Below, in pieces: positions 55,402 to 64,000 of a stretch of 64,000 nt of DNA. Both the position numbers and the translations under genes were made by a program. The notes below the pieces were generated by a model. It searched no databases. It was given only the letters and a program-made list of their open reading frames with translations, and was not told the DNA's origin. The stretch's first letter is position 1. The number at the start of each line of letters is the position of its first letter. This DNA is from Gammaproteobacteria bacterium (GTDB taxonomy: Bacteria; Pseudomonadota; Gammaproteobacteria; Pseudomonadales; JADFDG01), in NCBI GenBank assembly GCA_018262975.1, contig JADFDG010000016.1:37575-101574 (forward strand), in the 5' to 3' direction.

Positions 55402-57786
55402 ATGAAGATCAGCGAACAATGGCTGCGTGAGTGGGTCGACCCGGCCTGCGGCACGAAGGAACTGGTGGCGCGGCTGACCATGGCCGGCCTCGAGGTGGAC
55501 AGCGTCACGCCGGTGGCCGGCGAGTTTTCCGGCGTGGTGGTGGCCGAGGTCATCGCCTGCGAGAAGCACCCGGAAGCCGACAAGCTGTCCGTGACGCGCG
55601 TGAGCGCCGGCGACGGCGAGCCGCTCACCATCGTCTGTGGCGCGCCCAACGTGCGCACCGGCCTGAAGGTGTGCCTGGCGAAGATCGGCGCGTCGCTGCC
55701 CGGTGGCCTGGCGATCAAGCGCGCCAAGCTGCGCGGCGTGGAGTCGTTCGGCATGCTGTGCGGCGCCGACGAGCTGGGCATCGACATTCCCGGCGACGGC
55801 CTGCTGGAACTGCCGGCCGATGCGCCGGTGGGCACCGACCTGCGTGAATACCTCAAGCTCGACGACGTGACGCTGGAGTTGGGTCTCACGCCCAACCGCG
55901 GCGATTGCCTGGGCGTGGCGGGTCTTGCCCGCGAGGTGGCGGCCTTCACCGAGACGGCGTTCCGCGGCATCGACGTGCCGAAAGTGGCGCCGGCCAGCGA
56001 CGCGCGTTTCCCGGTCAAGGTGAGTGCGCCGCAGGCCTGCCCGCGCTACGTCGGTCGCGTGATCGAAGGTGTGGACCTGTCGGTGCCCAGCCCGCTGTGG
56101 TTGCGCGAGAAACTGCGCCGCAGCGGCATCCGCTCGATCGACCCGGTCGTGGACGTCACCAACTTCGTGATGCTTGAGCTCGGTCAGCCGCTGCACGCGT
56201 TCGATCGCGATTGCCTGTCCGGCGGCATTGACGTGCGCCTGGCGCAGGCCGGCGAGACGATCACCCTGCTTGACGGCAAGGTACTCACGCTGGCCGACGA
56301 CACACTGCTGATCGCCGATGCGCAGAAGCCGCTGGCGCTGGCCGGCATCATGGGCGGCCAGGATTCCGGCGTATCGCCGGACACGAAGAACCTGATGCTG
56401 GAATCGGCGTTCTTCGCGCCGCTGGCCATTGCCGGCCGTGCGCGCCGCTACGGCCTGCACACCGATTCGTCGCACCGTTTCGAGCGCGGCGTGGACCACG
56501 GCATCCAGCAGGCGGCCATCGAGCGCGCCACGCAACTGATCGTTGATATCTGCGGCGGCAAGGCCGGCCCGCTGACGGTGGTGGAGCATGCGCAGCACCT
56601 GCCGCGCGCGGCGCAGATCGACCTGCGTGCCGGCAGCATCGAGCGCTTGCTCGGTCTGTCCATCGACGGCGCACACGTCGAGGCCATGCTGGCTCGTCTG
56701 GGCATGGAAGTGTCGACGCAGGAAAGCGGCGAGCGCTGGTCGGTGCTGTCGCCCAGCCATCGCTTCGACATCGCCATCGAACAGGACCTGATCGAGGAGC
56801 TGGCGCGCCTGTACGGTTACGACCGCCTGCCGAGCCGGCCGCCGCGCGGTGATTTCCGCGTCGCTGCCCGTCGCGAGGCCACCGTGGACCTGGCGCGCGT
56901 GCGCCAGACGCTGGTGGCGCGTGGCTACCAGGAAGTCATCACCTACAGTTTCGTGGACCCGGCGCTGCAGCAACTGCTGGACCCGGCGCACCCGCCGCTG
57001 GCGCTGGCCAATCCGATTTCCGCCGACATGGGCGTGATGCGCACCACGCTGTGGGCCGGGCTGCTGAACACCGCGCGCCACAACCTGGCCCGCCAGCAGT
57101 CGCGCCTGCGCATCTTCGAGACCGGCCTGCGTTTCGTGCCGGAAGACGGCCAGCTGCGCCAGGAGCCGTTCCTGGCCGGCCTGCTGTACGGCAACGCGCA
57201 GCCGGAGGGCTGGGCCCAGCCGGCGCGCAAGGTGGACTTCTTCGACGCCAAGGGTGACGTGGAGGGGCTGCTGGCCCTGACCGGCCGTCCGGCCGACTTC
57301 ACCATCGAGCAGGGCAACCACCCGGCGCTGCACCCGGGCCAGGTGGCGGTGATCCGCCATGCCGGCCATCGCGTCGGTTCCATCGGCGCCCTGCATCCGC
57401 GCGTGCAGAAGGCCCTGGACCTGCCCGGGACCGTTTACCTGTTCGAGATCCGCCTGGCGGCCCTGCTGGACGGCGTGCTGCCGCGTTTTGCCGAGCTGTC
57501 GCGCTTCCCGGCGGTGCGCCGCGACATCGCCGTGGTGGTCGACCGCGACGTGCCGGCCGCCACCCTGCAGGCGCTGGTCCGCGAGGGGGCGGGGGACCTG
57601 CTGCGCGATACCGTGGTTTTCGATGTCTATCAAGGGGATAACGTCGGCCAGAACCGCCGGAGCGTCGCCTTGGGCTTGACCTTGCAGCATGCTTCCCGCA
57701 CGCTAACCGACGATGAGGTCACCGCCCTGATGGAGCGCGTTGTCGACCTTTTGAAACAAAGGGTTAGTGCGAGTTTGAGGGTCTAG
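55402..57786 (+). CDS. pheT: Phenylalanyl-tRNA synthetase beta subunit
   Basis: The 794-residue protein has the tRNA-binding domain ([20 protein letters not shown]), B3/B4 editing domain ([20 protein letters not shown]), a catalytic-like module ([20 protein letters not shown]) and the C-terminal ferredoxin-fold anticodon-binding domain ([20 protein letters not shown]). It edits Tyr-tRNA. ihfA starts one base after the stop. Confidence 0.98.
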   Translation: MKISEQWLREWVDPACGTKELVARLTMAGLEVDSVTPVAGEFSGVVVAEVIACEKHPEADKLSVTRVSAGDGEPLTIVCGAPNVRTGLKVCLAKIGASLPGGLAIKRAKLRGVESFGMLCGADELGIDIPGDGLLELPADAPVGTDLREYLKLDDVTLELGLTPNRGDCLGVAGLAREVAAFTETAFRGIDVPKVAPASDARFPVKVSAPQACPRYVGRVIEGVDLSVPSPLWLREKLRRSGIRSIDPVVDVTNFVMLELGQPLHAFDRDCLSGGIDVRLAQAGETITLLDGKVLTLADDTLLIADAQKPLALAGIMGGQDSGVSPDTKNLMLESAFFAPLAIAGRARRYGLHTDSSHRFERGVDHGIQQAAIERATQLIVDICGGKAGPLTVVEHAQHLPRAAQIDLRAGSIERLLGLSIDGAHVEAMLARLGMEVSTQESGERWSVLSPSHRFDIAIEQDLIEELARLYGYDRLPSRPPRGDFRVAARREATVDLARVRQTLVARGYQEVITYSFVDPALQQLLDPAHPPLALANPISADMGVMRTTLWAGLLNTARHNLARQQSRLRIFETGLRFVPEDGQLRQEPFLAGLLYGNAQPEGWAQPARKVDFFDAKGDVEGLLALTGRPADFTIEQGNHPALHPGQVAVIRHAGHRVGSIGALHPRVQKALDLPGTVYLFEIRLAALLDGVLPRFAELSRFPAVRRDIAVVVDRDVPAATLQALVREGAGDLLRDTVVFDVYQGDNVGQNRRSVALGLTLQHASRTLTDDEVTALMERVVDLLKQRVSASLRV

Positions 57787-57787
57787 G

Positions 57788-58090
57788 ATGGGTGCGCTGA
57801 CCAAGGCCGACATGGCCGAACGACTGTTCCAGGAGCTCGGGCTGAACAAGCGCGAGGCCAAGGAACTGGTCGAGATGTTCTTCGAGGAAGTCCGGGTATC
57901 GCTGGAGAGCAACCGTCAGGTAAAGTTGTCGGGCTTCGGCAACTTCGACCTGCGCGACAAGAGCGAGCGCCCGGGCCGTAACCCCAAGACCGGGGAAGAA
58001 ATTCCGATCACGGCACGCCGGGTGGTCACGTTCCGCCCCGGACAAAAACTGAAACAGCGAGTCGAGGCGTATGCTGGAACCAAGCAATAA
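57788..58090 (+). CDS. ihfA: Integration host factor alpha subunit
   Basis: The 100-residue protein has the HU/IHF pattern: [34 protein letters not shown], and the DNA-wrapping arm [20 protein letters not shown]. It bends DNA with IhfB in recombination and transcription. It is located after pheT as in most gammaproteobacteria and overlaps the MerR-type gene by 20 bases. Confidence 0.97.
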   Translation: MGALTKADMAERLFQELGLNKREAKELVEMFFEEVRVSLESNRQVKLSGFGNFDLRDKSERPGRNPKTGEEIPITARRVVTFRPGQKLKQRVEAYAGTKQ

Positions 58091-58424
58091 CGACCAGCTG
58101 CCCGTCATCCCCGGCAAGCGTTACTTCACCATCGGTGAAGTCAGCGAGTTGTGCGACGTGAAGCCGCACGTGCTGCGCTACTGGGAGCAGGAATTCCCGC
58201 AGCTCAAGCCGGTCAAGCGCCGTGGTAACCGCCGTTACTACCAGCGCCAGGACGTGCTGATGATCCGCCAGATCCGGAGCCTGCTGTACGATCAGGGCTA
58301 CACCATCGGCGGTGCGCGCCAGCAACTGACCGGGCAGGCGCCGGACGAGCAGTCGCAGGCCAGCCAGCTGGTGCGTCAGATGATCGTCGAGCTCGAGGAC
58401 GTGCTGCGCGTGCTGCGCGCCTGA
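58071..58424 (+). CDS. MerR-family transcriptional regulator
   Basis: The 117-residue protein has the MerR helix-turn-helix ([60 protein letters not shown]) and a short C-terminal coiled coil. There are no metal-binding cysteines. This small regulator is a constant neighbour downstream of ihfA in gammaproteobacteria; its target is not known to me. Confidence 0.92.
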   Translation: MLEPSNNDQLPVIPGKRYFTIGEVSELCDVKPHVLRYWEQEFPQLKPVKRRGNRRYYQRQDVLMIRQIRSLLYDQGYTIGGARQQLTGQAPDEQSQASQLVRQMIVELEDVLRVLRA

Positions 58425-58546
58425 TCCCCGCGCAGGAAAACACCGCGCGAGGCACCTCGCGCGGTTGCATTCGCAACCCCATCCATTAAGATTGCCGTCC
58501 GCGCCGGACCCCGGGTGCGGAAGTCCACTTCAATACCGCAAGACAT

Positions 58547-58623
58547 CGGAGCGTAGCGCAGCCTGGTAGCGCACCACTCTGGGGGGGTGGGTGTCGTGGG
58601 TTCGAATCCCGCCGCTCCGACCA
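58547..58623 (+). tRNA. tRNA-Pro (GGG)
   Basis: The 77-nt cloverleaf starts CGGAGCG and ends CGCTCCG-A-CCA. The anticodon loop CTGGGGG gives GGG, proline. The T arm is GTGGGTTCGAATCCCGC. A terminator follows. Confidence 0.97.
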
Positions 58624-58649
58624 ATTCCGCCGGCCTGCCTGCCGGCCAC

Positions 58650-58678
58650 AAAAAAGCCCGCATAACGCGGGCTTTTTT
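58650..58678. terminator. Bidirectional terminator between tRNA-Pro and the START-domain gene
   Basis: The stem GCCCGC/GCGGGC with an ATAAC loop is flanked by six A on one side and six T on the other, so it works for the rightward tRNA and the leftward gene ending at 58704. Confidence 0.88.
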
Positions 58679-58703
58679 GTGGGTGCGCGGTGGGGCGGCG
58701 GTG

Positions 58704-59384
58704 TCAGCGCGCCTCGGTTCGCCAGGCTTCCGGCGGCACCACGTAGTCCACCTTGTAGTTGCGGAAGCGCTCGGTGTTGATGACGCGGCGGAAGCGCTGC
58801 AGCGACTGGAAGGGAATGTCCTTGAGGATGAAGTTGGCGAGGAAGGCCGGGATGTAACCACCCGGGTCCAGCAGCACCTCGAAGTCGATGCGCACCTTCT
58901 TGCCACCGATGGGGATGGACTTGAAGTGCCCGCTCATTTCCGGGATGCGCACGTAGCCCGGATCCACCGGCAGGATGCCGGGACGGCCCTTGAGGTCATA
59001 GCTGAGAGCCCCCGTCTTCGCGTCCTGCTGGATGATCATCTGCAGGCCGGCATCGCGGTCGGCCACCGGCCAGGGCAGCCGGGTGCGCACCACCACGTCG
59101 CGGTCGGTGGCGGAACGGCGGCGGATCTCGCGCAGGTCGCTGATCAGGTACATCCAGCGCGCGTAGTACTCGTAGTCGTCCGCCAGTGCCGGCAGCGAAT
59201 TGAAGTCCTCGAGCTCGATCTCCATCACGCCGCGGAACGTCTTGATGCGCGATTCGTCGCTGTGCGCCATGTAGACCTGGATGCCATCACGGTCGGAGAC
59301 CAGTTTCCATTGGCGGATCTCGGCGCCGAATGCGGCCAGCGGCAACAGCAGCAGGGCGAGCAGGGTGGTGGTCCAGCGGGTCAT
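58704..59384 (-). CDS. START-domain lipid-binding protein, exported
   Basis: The 226-residue protein has an N-terminal signal peptide (TRWTTTLLALLLLPLAAFGA) and a START-like domain: WKLVSDRDGIQVYMAHSDES, DYEYYARWMYLISDLREIRR and the conserved TRLPWPVADRDAGL, with GKKVRIDFEVLLDPGGYIPA at the end. START domains bind lipids in a deep pocket. The ATG at 59384 is chosen for the signal peptide; the ribosome site is weak. Confidence 0.85.
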   Translation of the reverse strand: MTRWTTTLLALLLLPLAAFGAEIRQWKLVSDRDGIQVYMAHSDESRIKTFRGVMEIELEDFNSLPALADDYEYYARWMYLISDLREIRRRSATDRDVVVRTRLPWPVADRDAGLQMIIQQDAKTGALSYDLKGRPGILPVDPGYVRIPEMSGHFKSIPIGGKKVRIDFEVLLDPGGYIPAFLANFILKDIPFQSLQRFRRVINTERFRNYKVDYVVPPEAWRTEAR

Positions 59385-59584
59385 TCCATGTTTCCCGGTG
59401 CAGGGTGGGCTGGCGGAATTATAGGCAGCCGCGCCGGGCCTTGGGGGGCTGGCCCGGCGGCGGCTGCGTAGGGTTTGTGTTACCCGGTTGACGTTGGTCA
59501 GCATCGGGCGGTGTGCCACGGTACCCCGGCGGGCGGGCCTGTGGCTATGATCCAGAGCACATGCCGCACACCCGGGAGCCTGCC

Positions 59585-60805
59585 GTGGAAGAGATTTCGT
59601 CGATCGTGTCCCGCGTAGCCAACGAGACCTACGGCCATTCGCGCCGGATCATGCCCGAGCAGCCCTGGTGGGATAACCTCGAGCCGAGCTTCCACAAGTT
59701 CCCCGACGACTTCTACCTCGACCTGCGCACCCAGGTGATGGTGGACGCCACCGCCGGCGTCGACCTGCTGCTGCGTACCGGGATGGCCGCCGCGGTGGCC
59801 ACGCTGGCCATGCCGCTGAGCCTCAATCCCCTGCGCCTGCGCGAGGACAATGCTGATCGCCGCTTTTACGAGGAAATGGCCGAGAGTGGCGATCCCGCCC
59901 AGTTCTTCCGGGCGCCGCCGTCGGGTGTGCACGTGGACGAGTTGCCACCGGGCGCGCTGGCCTTCCAGCCCGAGGACGGCACCTGCCGCCTGCTGCGCTT
60001 CGATTCGCCGTTCGAGACGGTGAACCCGCGCCTGCGCGAGCGCTACCGCAGCCATACCCGCAACAACACCGCGTGGGCGCAGTACTGGCGCCACGACGGC
60101 GGGCCGCGGCCGACGCTGGTGGTGATCCATGGCTTCATGGCCGATCCGTACTGGGTGAACTCGCGCTTCCTGGCGTTACCGTGGTTCTACAAGCAGGGCT
60201 ACGACATCCTGCTGTACACGCTGCCGCACCATGGACGGCGCGCGGCGGCGCTGGCGCCGTTCAGCGGCCACGGCTATTTCTCCGGCGGCGTGTCGCACAT
60301 CAACGAGACGGTGGCGCACTCGATCTTCGATTTGCGCATCTTCATCGACTACCTGCGCCGTCAGGGCGTCGACAAGATCGGCGTGACCGGCATTTCGCTG
60401 GGCGGTTACACCACCGCGCTGGCAGCCAGCGTGGTCGACGACCTGGAGTTCGCCATTCCCAACGTGCCGGTGGTGTCGCTGGTGGACCTGATCTTCCAGT
60501 GGTTCCCGGCCGGACCGTTCGTGAAGACCGGGCTGCGCCTGTCGGGCATCTCGGTGCGCGATGCGCGCCATACGCTGGCGGTGCACTGTCCGCTCACCTA
60601 CCGGCCGAAGTTGCCCAAGGAGCGGCTGATGATCATCGGCGGTGCCGGCGACCGGCTGGCCCCGCCGAAGCATTCGCGCCTGCTGTGGGACCACTGGGAT
60701 CGCTGCCGCATCCACTGGTTTCCCGGCAACCACGTCATCCACCTCGACCAGGGCAAGTACCTCAAGGAAATGGCCGCCTTCATGCGCAACATCGGTTTCG
60801 CGTAA
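59585..60805 (+). CDS. Alpha/beta-hydrolase fold protein
   Basis: The 406-residue protein shows VVIHGFMADPYWVNSR (oxyanion region), the nucleophile elbow GVTGISLGGYTTALAASVVD and a terminal histidine in FPGNHVIHLDQGKYLKEMAA. It is likely a serine hydrolase of unknown substrate. The GTG at 59585 has GGGAG six bases upstream; the ATG at 59561 is an alternative. The REP pair lies just after it. Confidence 0.82.
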   Translation: MEEISSIVSRVANETYGHSRRIMPEQPWWDNLEPSFHKFPDDFYLDLRTQVMVDATAGVDLLLRTGMAAAVATLAMPLSLNPLRLREDNADRRFYEEMAESGDPAQFFRAPPSGVHVDELPPGALAFQPEDGTCRLLRFDSPFETVNPRLRERYRSHTRNNTAWAQYWRHDGGPRPTLVVIHGFMADPYWVNSRFLALPWFYKQGYDILLYTLPHHGRRAAALAPFSGHGYFSGGVSHINETVAHSIFDLRIFIDYLRRQGVDKIGVTGISLGGYTTALAASVVDDLEFAIPNVPVVSLVDLIFQWFPAGPFVKTGLRLSGISVRDARHTLAVHCPLTYRPKLPKERLMIIGGAGDRLAPPKHSRLLWDHWDRCRIHWFPGNHVIHLDQGKYLKEMAAFMRNIGFA

Positions 60806-60826
60806 CGCAGGGCCGGCGCGTTTCAT

Positions 60827-60883
60827 GCAGCGAGGGGGCCGTGCCCCCGACGGGTCCCCGTAGCGAGGGGGCCATGCCCCCGA
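60827..60883. repeat. REP cluster 5: two direct copies
   Basis: Copies at 60827-60850 (head GCAG instead of GTAG) and 60860-60883 in the same orientation, separated by nine bases. They lie in the housekeeping part, showing the elements are spread in the chromosome and not limited to the island. Confidence 0.85.
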
Positions 60884-60897
60884 CCAGGGACCTTGGA

Positions 60898-61926
60898 ATG
60901 AAGGGATTACAGACGCTCACGGCCTCCTCCCTGTACGTCGAGTACATCCTCGACTACGCGTTGTCGCGCGGCTGCGACCTCACCGGCGCGCTCATCGAAC
61001 TGGGCGTGTCCGACGAGCAGCTCAACCACGCCGGCGCGCGCATTCCGCTCACCGTGGAAAGCGCGCTGTTCGAACGCGGCATCGCCGCCACCGGCGACGC
61101 GTACTTCGGCCTGCACATGGGCGAGATCATCCGCCCGCGCTTCATGGGCTCGCTGGGCTATGCCAGCATGTCCAGTGCCACCCTGGGCAGCGCCATGGAA
61201 CTGATGCTGCCCTACCAGCGGGTGACCACCGAGTTCGGCACCACCACCGCCGGGGTGAGCGGCGACCGCTACGTGATCCGCTGGGAGGACGCGCCGGAGA
61301 CCGCCGGCTTGCCGCACGCGCGCCACCGCGTGGAGAACTATTTCGCCGCCTGCATCACCTTCGGCCGCTGGATCACGGGCTCGCAGGAAAATCCCGCGGA
61401 AATCTTCTTCCGCCACGCCGCGCCGGCCGACTCCGCCGAGTACCAGCGCGTGTTCCGTTGCCCGGTGCATTTCGGCGCCGCGGAGAACGCCATCTCGCTG
61501 CCCCTGCGCGTGCTGTCGCTGCGCCTGCGCGATGCCGATCCCGAGGTGCATCGCGTCATGACCGGCCGCGTCCAGCGAGAACTGTCCAGCTACAGCGCGC
61601 GCGGCAGCCTGCGCGACGAGGTCCGCCACGCGATCCGCGAGGACCTGCTCGACGGTACGCCGTCGATCGAGACGGTCGCCGAGCGGCTGGGAATGAAACC
61701 CTGGACCTTGCGCCGCCGCCTCAAGGTGGACAACCTGGATTTCAGCAGCCTGCTCGACGACGTGCGCAAGGACCTGGCGGTGGACTGGCTGGCGCACTCC
61801 GCGCGCACGGTCAGCGACATCGCCACCAGCCTGGGCTACTCGGAGCAGAGCGCCTTCAATCGCGCGTTCCGCCGCTGGTTCGGCACCACGCCGCTGGAAT
61901 ACCGCGAGCGCCATACCCGCGCCTGA
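60898..61926 (+). CDS. AraC-family regulator with arabinose-binding-type N-terminal domain
   Basis: The 342-residue protein has an N-terminal sensing domain (ASSLYVEYILDYALSRGCDL, IRPRFMGSLGYASMSSATLG) of the type seen in OruR-like regulators, and a C-terminal double helix-turn-helix: PSIETVAERLGMKPWTLRRR, TVSDIATSLGYSEQSAFNRA, FRRWFGTTPLEYRER. The start at 60898 is directly after the REP pair. It may control the hydrolase on its left; the ligand is unknown. Confidence 0.88.
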   Translation: MKGLQTLTASSLYVEYILDYALSRGCDLTGALIELGVSDEQLNHAGARIPLTVESALFERGIAATGDAYFGLHMGEIIRPRFMGSLGYASMSSATLGSAMELMLPYQRVTTEFGTTTAGVSGDRYVIRWEDAPETAGLPHARHRVENYFAACITFGRWITGSQENPAEIFFRHAAPADSAEYQRVFRCPVHFGAAENAISLPLRVLSLRLRDADPEVHRVMTGRVQRELSSYSARGSLRDEVRHAIREDLLDGTPSIETVAERLGMKPWTLRRRLKVDNLDFSSLLDDVRKDLAVDWLAHSARTVSDIATSLGYSEQSAFNRAFRRWFGTTPLEYRERHTRA

Positions 61927-62128
61927 ACGGGTGCCTGCGTCGCCTCGGAAAAAACTCTCAGACCGTTTGTCCGTGATCGTCTGCGGTCAAGGCGCGCTGT
62001 CGCGCCCGATCAAGCACGGCGCGCCGCCTGCGTGTCCAATTCCCCCACGCCTCGTAGCCGCATGCCAGCGCGGCGCAGGCGCCGACAAACCAACAAGACC
62101 GGGTACACCGGCCCTCAGGGAGGGGAAC

Positions 62129-63037
62129 ATGTTCACTGTCATCCGTCATTGGCTCGTCGCCGCCGCGTTCGCCGCGGCTGCCACCACGTCCGTCACCGCC
62201 AGCGCCGATACCGTGGTCTACAGCGGTGCCGACGGCCAGGTGATCAACGCGCAACTCACCGTCGGCGGCACCTCGTGGAACGTCGACTGGTACCTGCCGT
62301 CCACGCCGGCGGCAGCGCTGGTCACCGTGCAGCACGGCTTCTCGCGCGGCTGCGGCAACCTGCGCGACACCAGCAAGCGCATCATGGGCCGCGGCCTGAT
62401 GGTGCTGTGCCTCAACGCGCCGATGTCCGGCGGCAACCCCGAACTGGCGGCGCAACTGGGCGACCTGATCGCCTCGCGCCTGATGGTCGCGCCGGGCGGC
62501 GTGCCGGTGCCGGCCAACACCATCGTCGGCGGCCATTCGGCCGGCGGTCACTTCGCCACGGCGGTGGGTGCACGCCTGGCGCAGAACGGCTACCCCAACC
62601 TGCTGGGCGCGCTGCTGTTCGACCCGGTGGCTTCCGGTGGTTTCACCAACAACCTGGTGGCCATCTCCAACTACGGCCAGCGCCCGGTCTATGCCATCAC
62701 CGCCAACGGCAGCGTCTGCAACATGTTCAACAACGCCTACGGTGCGCTGCGCCAGATCAGCGACGCGGCGCGCAACAGCGGTCGTGACGGCTTCGTCGGC
62801 CTGCAGTTGACCTCGGCGTCCACGCACGTGGACGTGGAAGGCAACAACACCGACTTCATCGGCTGGAGCGCCTGCCTGGGCCTGCCGCCGAAGTCCTACA
62901 ACACCGCCTACCTTCGCGACCTGTCGGCGGCGTGGGCCAACGACATGGCGCGCGGCACGCGCGATACCAATGCCTACCCGGGCGGCGGCTACGTGCAGAC
63001 GCTGATCGCCAACAAGCGCGCGAAGACCATTAACTGA
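62129..63037 (+). CDS. Secreted alpha/beta-hydrolase
   Basis: The 302-residue protein has a signal peptide (HWLVAAAFAAAATTSVTASA) and hydrolase motifs: VTVQHGFSRGCGNLRDTSK, the nucleophile elbow IVGGHSAGGHFATAVGARLA and a likely acid/His region (STHVDVEG). AGGGAGGGG precedes the ATG. Substrate unknown; cutinase or depolymerase-type activity is possible. Followed after 32 bases by another secreted protein. Confidence 0.8.
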   Translation: MFTVIRHWLVAAAFAAAATTSVTASADTVVYSGADGQVINAQLTVGGTSWNVDWYLPSTPAAALVTVQHGFSRGCGNLRDTSKRIMGRGLMVLCLNAPMSGGNPELAAQLGDLIASRLMVAPGGVPVPANTIVGGHSAGGHFATAVGARLAQNGYPNLLGALLFDPVASGGFTNNLVAISNYGQRPVYAITANGSVCNMFNNAYGALRQISDAARNSGRDGFVGLQLTSASTHVDVEGNNTDFIGWSACLGLPPKSYNTAYLRDLSAAWANDMARGTRDTNAYPGGGYVQTLIANKRAKTIN

Positions 63038-63069
63038 CCCGTCGGCGCCGGCCCGACCAGGAGACTGCC

Positions 63070-64000
63070 ATGAAGTCCAACCGTATCCCTGGCCTGGCCG
63101 GCGCCGTCGCGCTGCTGGCCGCGGCGGGCGCGATGCCCGCCACGGCGGCCACCTACACCGAGAGCTACGTCGACCCCACGCAAGGCTGGAAGATCATGCA
63201 GCCGGCGTACAACGCCAACACGTGGCTCGACTCGATTTCCTTCGAGTGGGACTACTACATGATCCACTCGGACACCTTCAACGGCATCGTCGGCTACGTG
63301 CTGGCCAATCCGCGCGGCAAGGCGGCGCCGCTGGACTGGGCGCTGCTGCCCAACGGCAACAACATCGGCATCGTCGGCGAGCTGCCGGGGCAGAAGCCGG
63401 TCGCCAACTACATGAATTTCGGCATCGACAACGCATCGATCAACGGCTCGCTGCGCGCCATGCACGCCAGCGGTCCGAACGGCACCTACTCTGCCTACCA
63501 GGCGCTGCCCAACGGTGGTCCCGGCGGCGTGCCGGCCATGCAGTTGCGTGGCCGCACCACCGATTTCGAGTGGGATTTCCTCGTGACGCAGGATCTCGCC
63601 GACCGCGACTACCTGCGCGGCGTCACCGGCGCGTTCACCACCGCCTACGGCAACGACGTGGGCCCGATCTCGGGCGACGAGCAGTGGAACGTGGACATGG
63701 GCTGGCCGCGCACCAACGTCACCGGCTGGGTGAAGGTGCTGAAGACCGGGCAGGTGGTGCCGGTGGACGGCAAGGGTTACCGCGAGGATTCCTGGGGCCG
63801 CTACATGCTGAGCCTGGACGGCTGGGACTTTGCCGTGTGGGGCGAGGACGACCCGGCGGGCAAGGGTGTGGTGGCATCGTTCCAGACGTACCACAAGTCG
63901 AAGGACATGGATAACCTCGACGTGAGTTTCTACGACAACGGCCAGTTGCAGTCGGTGCGCTTCGAGGCGAAGAAGGGCGAGCTCGGCTGGTACCACCCGA
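63070..64000 (+). CDS. Secreted protein, truncated at the window end
   Basis: At least 310 residues, with a signal peptide (GLAGAVALLAAAGAMPATAA) and a beta-rich aromatic region (ISFEWDYYMIHSDTFNGIVG, RGRTTDFEWDFLVTQDLADR, EQWNVDMGWPRTNVTGWVKV). The layout recalls lipocalin-like or CrtC/tocopherol-cyclase-like proteins, but I cannot assign it. AGGAG precedes the ATG at 63070. The reading frame continues beyond 64000. Confidence 0.6.
   Translation, partial: MKSNRIPGLAGAVALLAAAGAMPATAATYTESYVDPTQGWKIMQPAYNANTWLDSISFEWDYYMIHSDTFNGIVGYVLANPRGKAAPLDWALLPNGNNIGIVGELPGQKPVANYMNFGIDNASINGSLRAMHASGPNGTYSAYQALPNGGPGGVPAMQLRGRTTDFEWDFLVTQDLADRDYLRGVTGAFTTAYGNDVGPISGDEQWNVDMGWPRTNVTGWVKVLKTGQVVPVDGKGYREDSWGRYMLSLDGWDFAVWGEDDPAGKGVVASFQTYHKSKDMDNLDVSFYDNGQLQSVRFEAKKGELGWYHP

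Noticed and set aside
60073..60897. Extension of the AraC-type frame upstream to 60073
   Set aside because: It would run through the REP pair and overlap the alpha/beta-hydrolase; the regulator begins at 60898.

Overview
The window is GC-rich chromosomal DNA of a gammaproteobacterium, most likely a member of the Lysobacterales (Xanthomonadales). The strongest pointer is the right-hand housekeeping block: aspartate aminotransferase, uvrB, a nucleotide-sugar dehydrogenase, tRNA-Val, thrS-infC-rpmI-rplT-pheS-pheT-ihfA-merR and tRNA-Pro. The genus cannot be fixed by reading alone.

Positions 1 to about 46,000 are accessory DNA ending at the 3' side of a tRNA-Asn gene (45954-46029, minus strand), the classic setting of a genomic or defence island. 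Its most striking content is a module that occurs twice in the same order and orientation: a DUF2779 Fe-S/RecB-like plus DEDD-type nuclease, then a small SH3-like protein of unknown family, then a PcfJ-like protein. Copy B (33158 to 29072, minus strand) is compact, with overlapping start and stop codons. Copy A (17542 to 23, minus strand) has the same order, but a seven-gene expanded type III restriction-modification operon (15602 to 2580) sits between the DUF2779 gene and the SH3-like gene. Each copy is accompanied by a WYL-domain regulator and a AAA+ ATPase gene. A 15-bp motif (GNGACRNGWNGYGTC) recurs upstream of genes of both copies and of the restriction operon, so these genes may form one regulon. 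I do not recognise this combination as a described system, and it is my main candidate for an undescribed one.

The type III operon encodes a SNF2-type helicase, a DUF4391 protein, two divergent Mod methyltransferases flanking one Res subunit, a PLD-type nuclease and a NucS/DUF91-like nuclease. Around it lie a less GC-rich AAA+/membrane-protein operon (19818-22623), a NERD-domain SF1 helicase, a two-module AAA+ ATPase with a possible FtsZ-like partner, a VapBC pair, a third PcfJ-like gene, and an MscS-channel/membrane-protein operon (36051-39930). At the right end of this part are a molybdate modE-modA-modB-modC operon with a ModE box, an AbiEi/AbiEii-type toxin-antitoxin pair and a TPR protein.

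Thirteen copies of a GTAG-headed palindromic REP element are scattered singly or in inverted pairs (24.3, 25.6, 34.0, 40.0 and 60.8 kb). Three of them supply the stop codon of the adjacent gene. No RAYT transposase is in the window. After tRNA-Pro come a START-domain protein, an alpha/beta hydrolase, an AraC-type regulator, a secreted hydrolase and a secreted protein cut off by the window end. No stretch longer than about 300 bases lacks an assigned gene or repeat.
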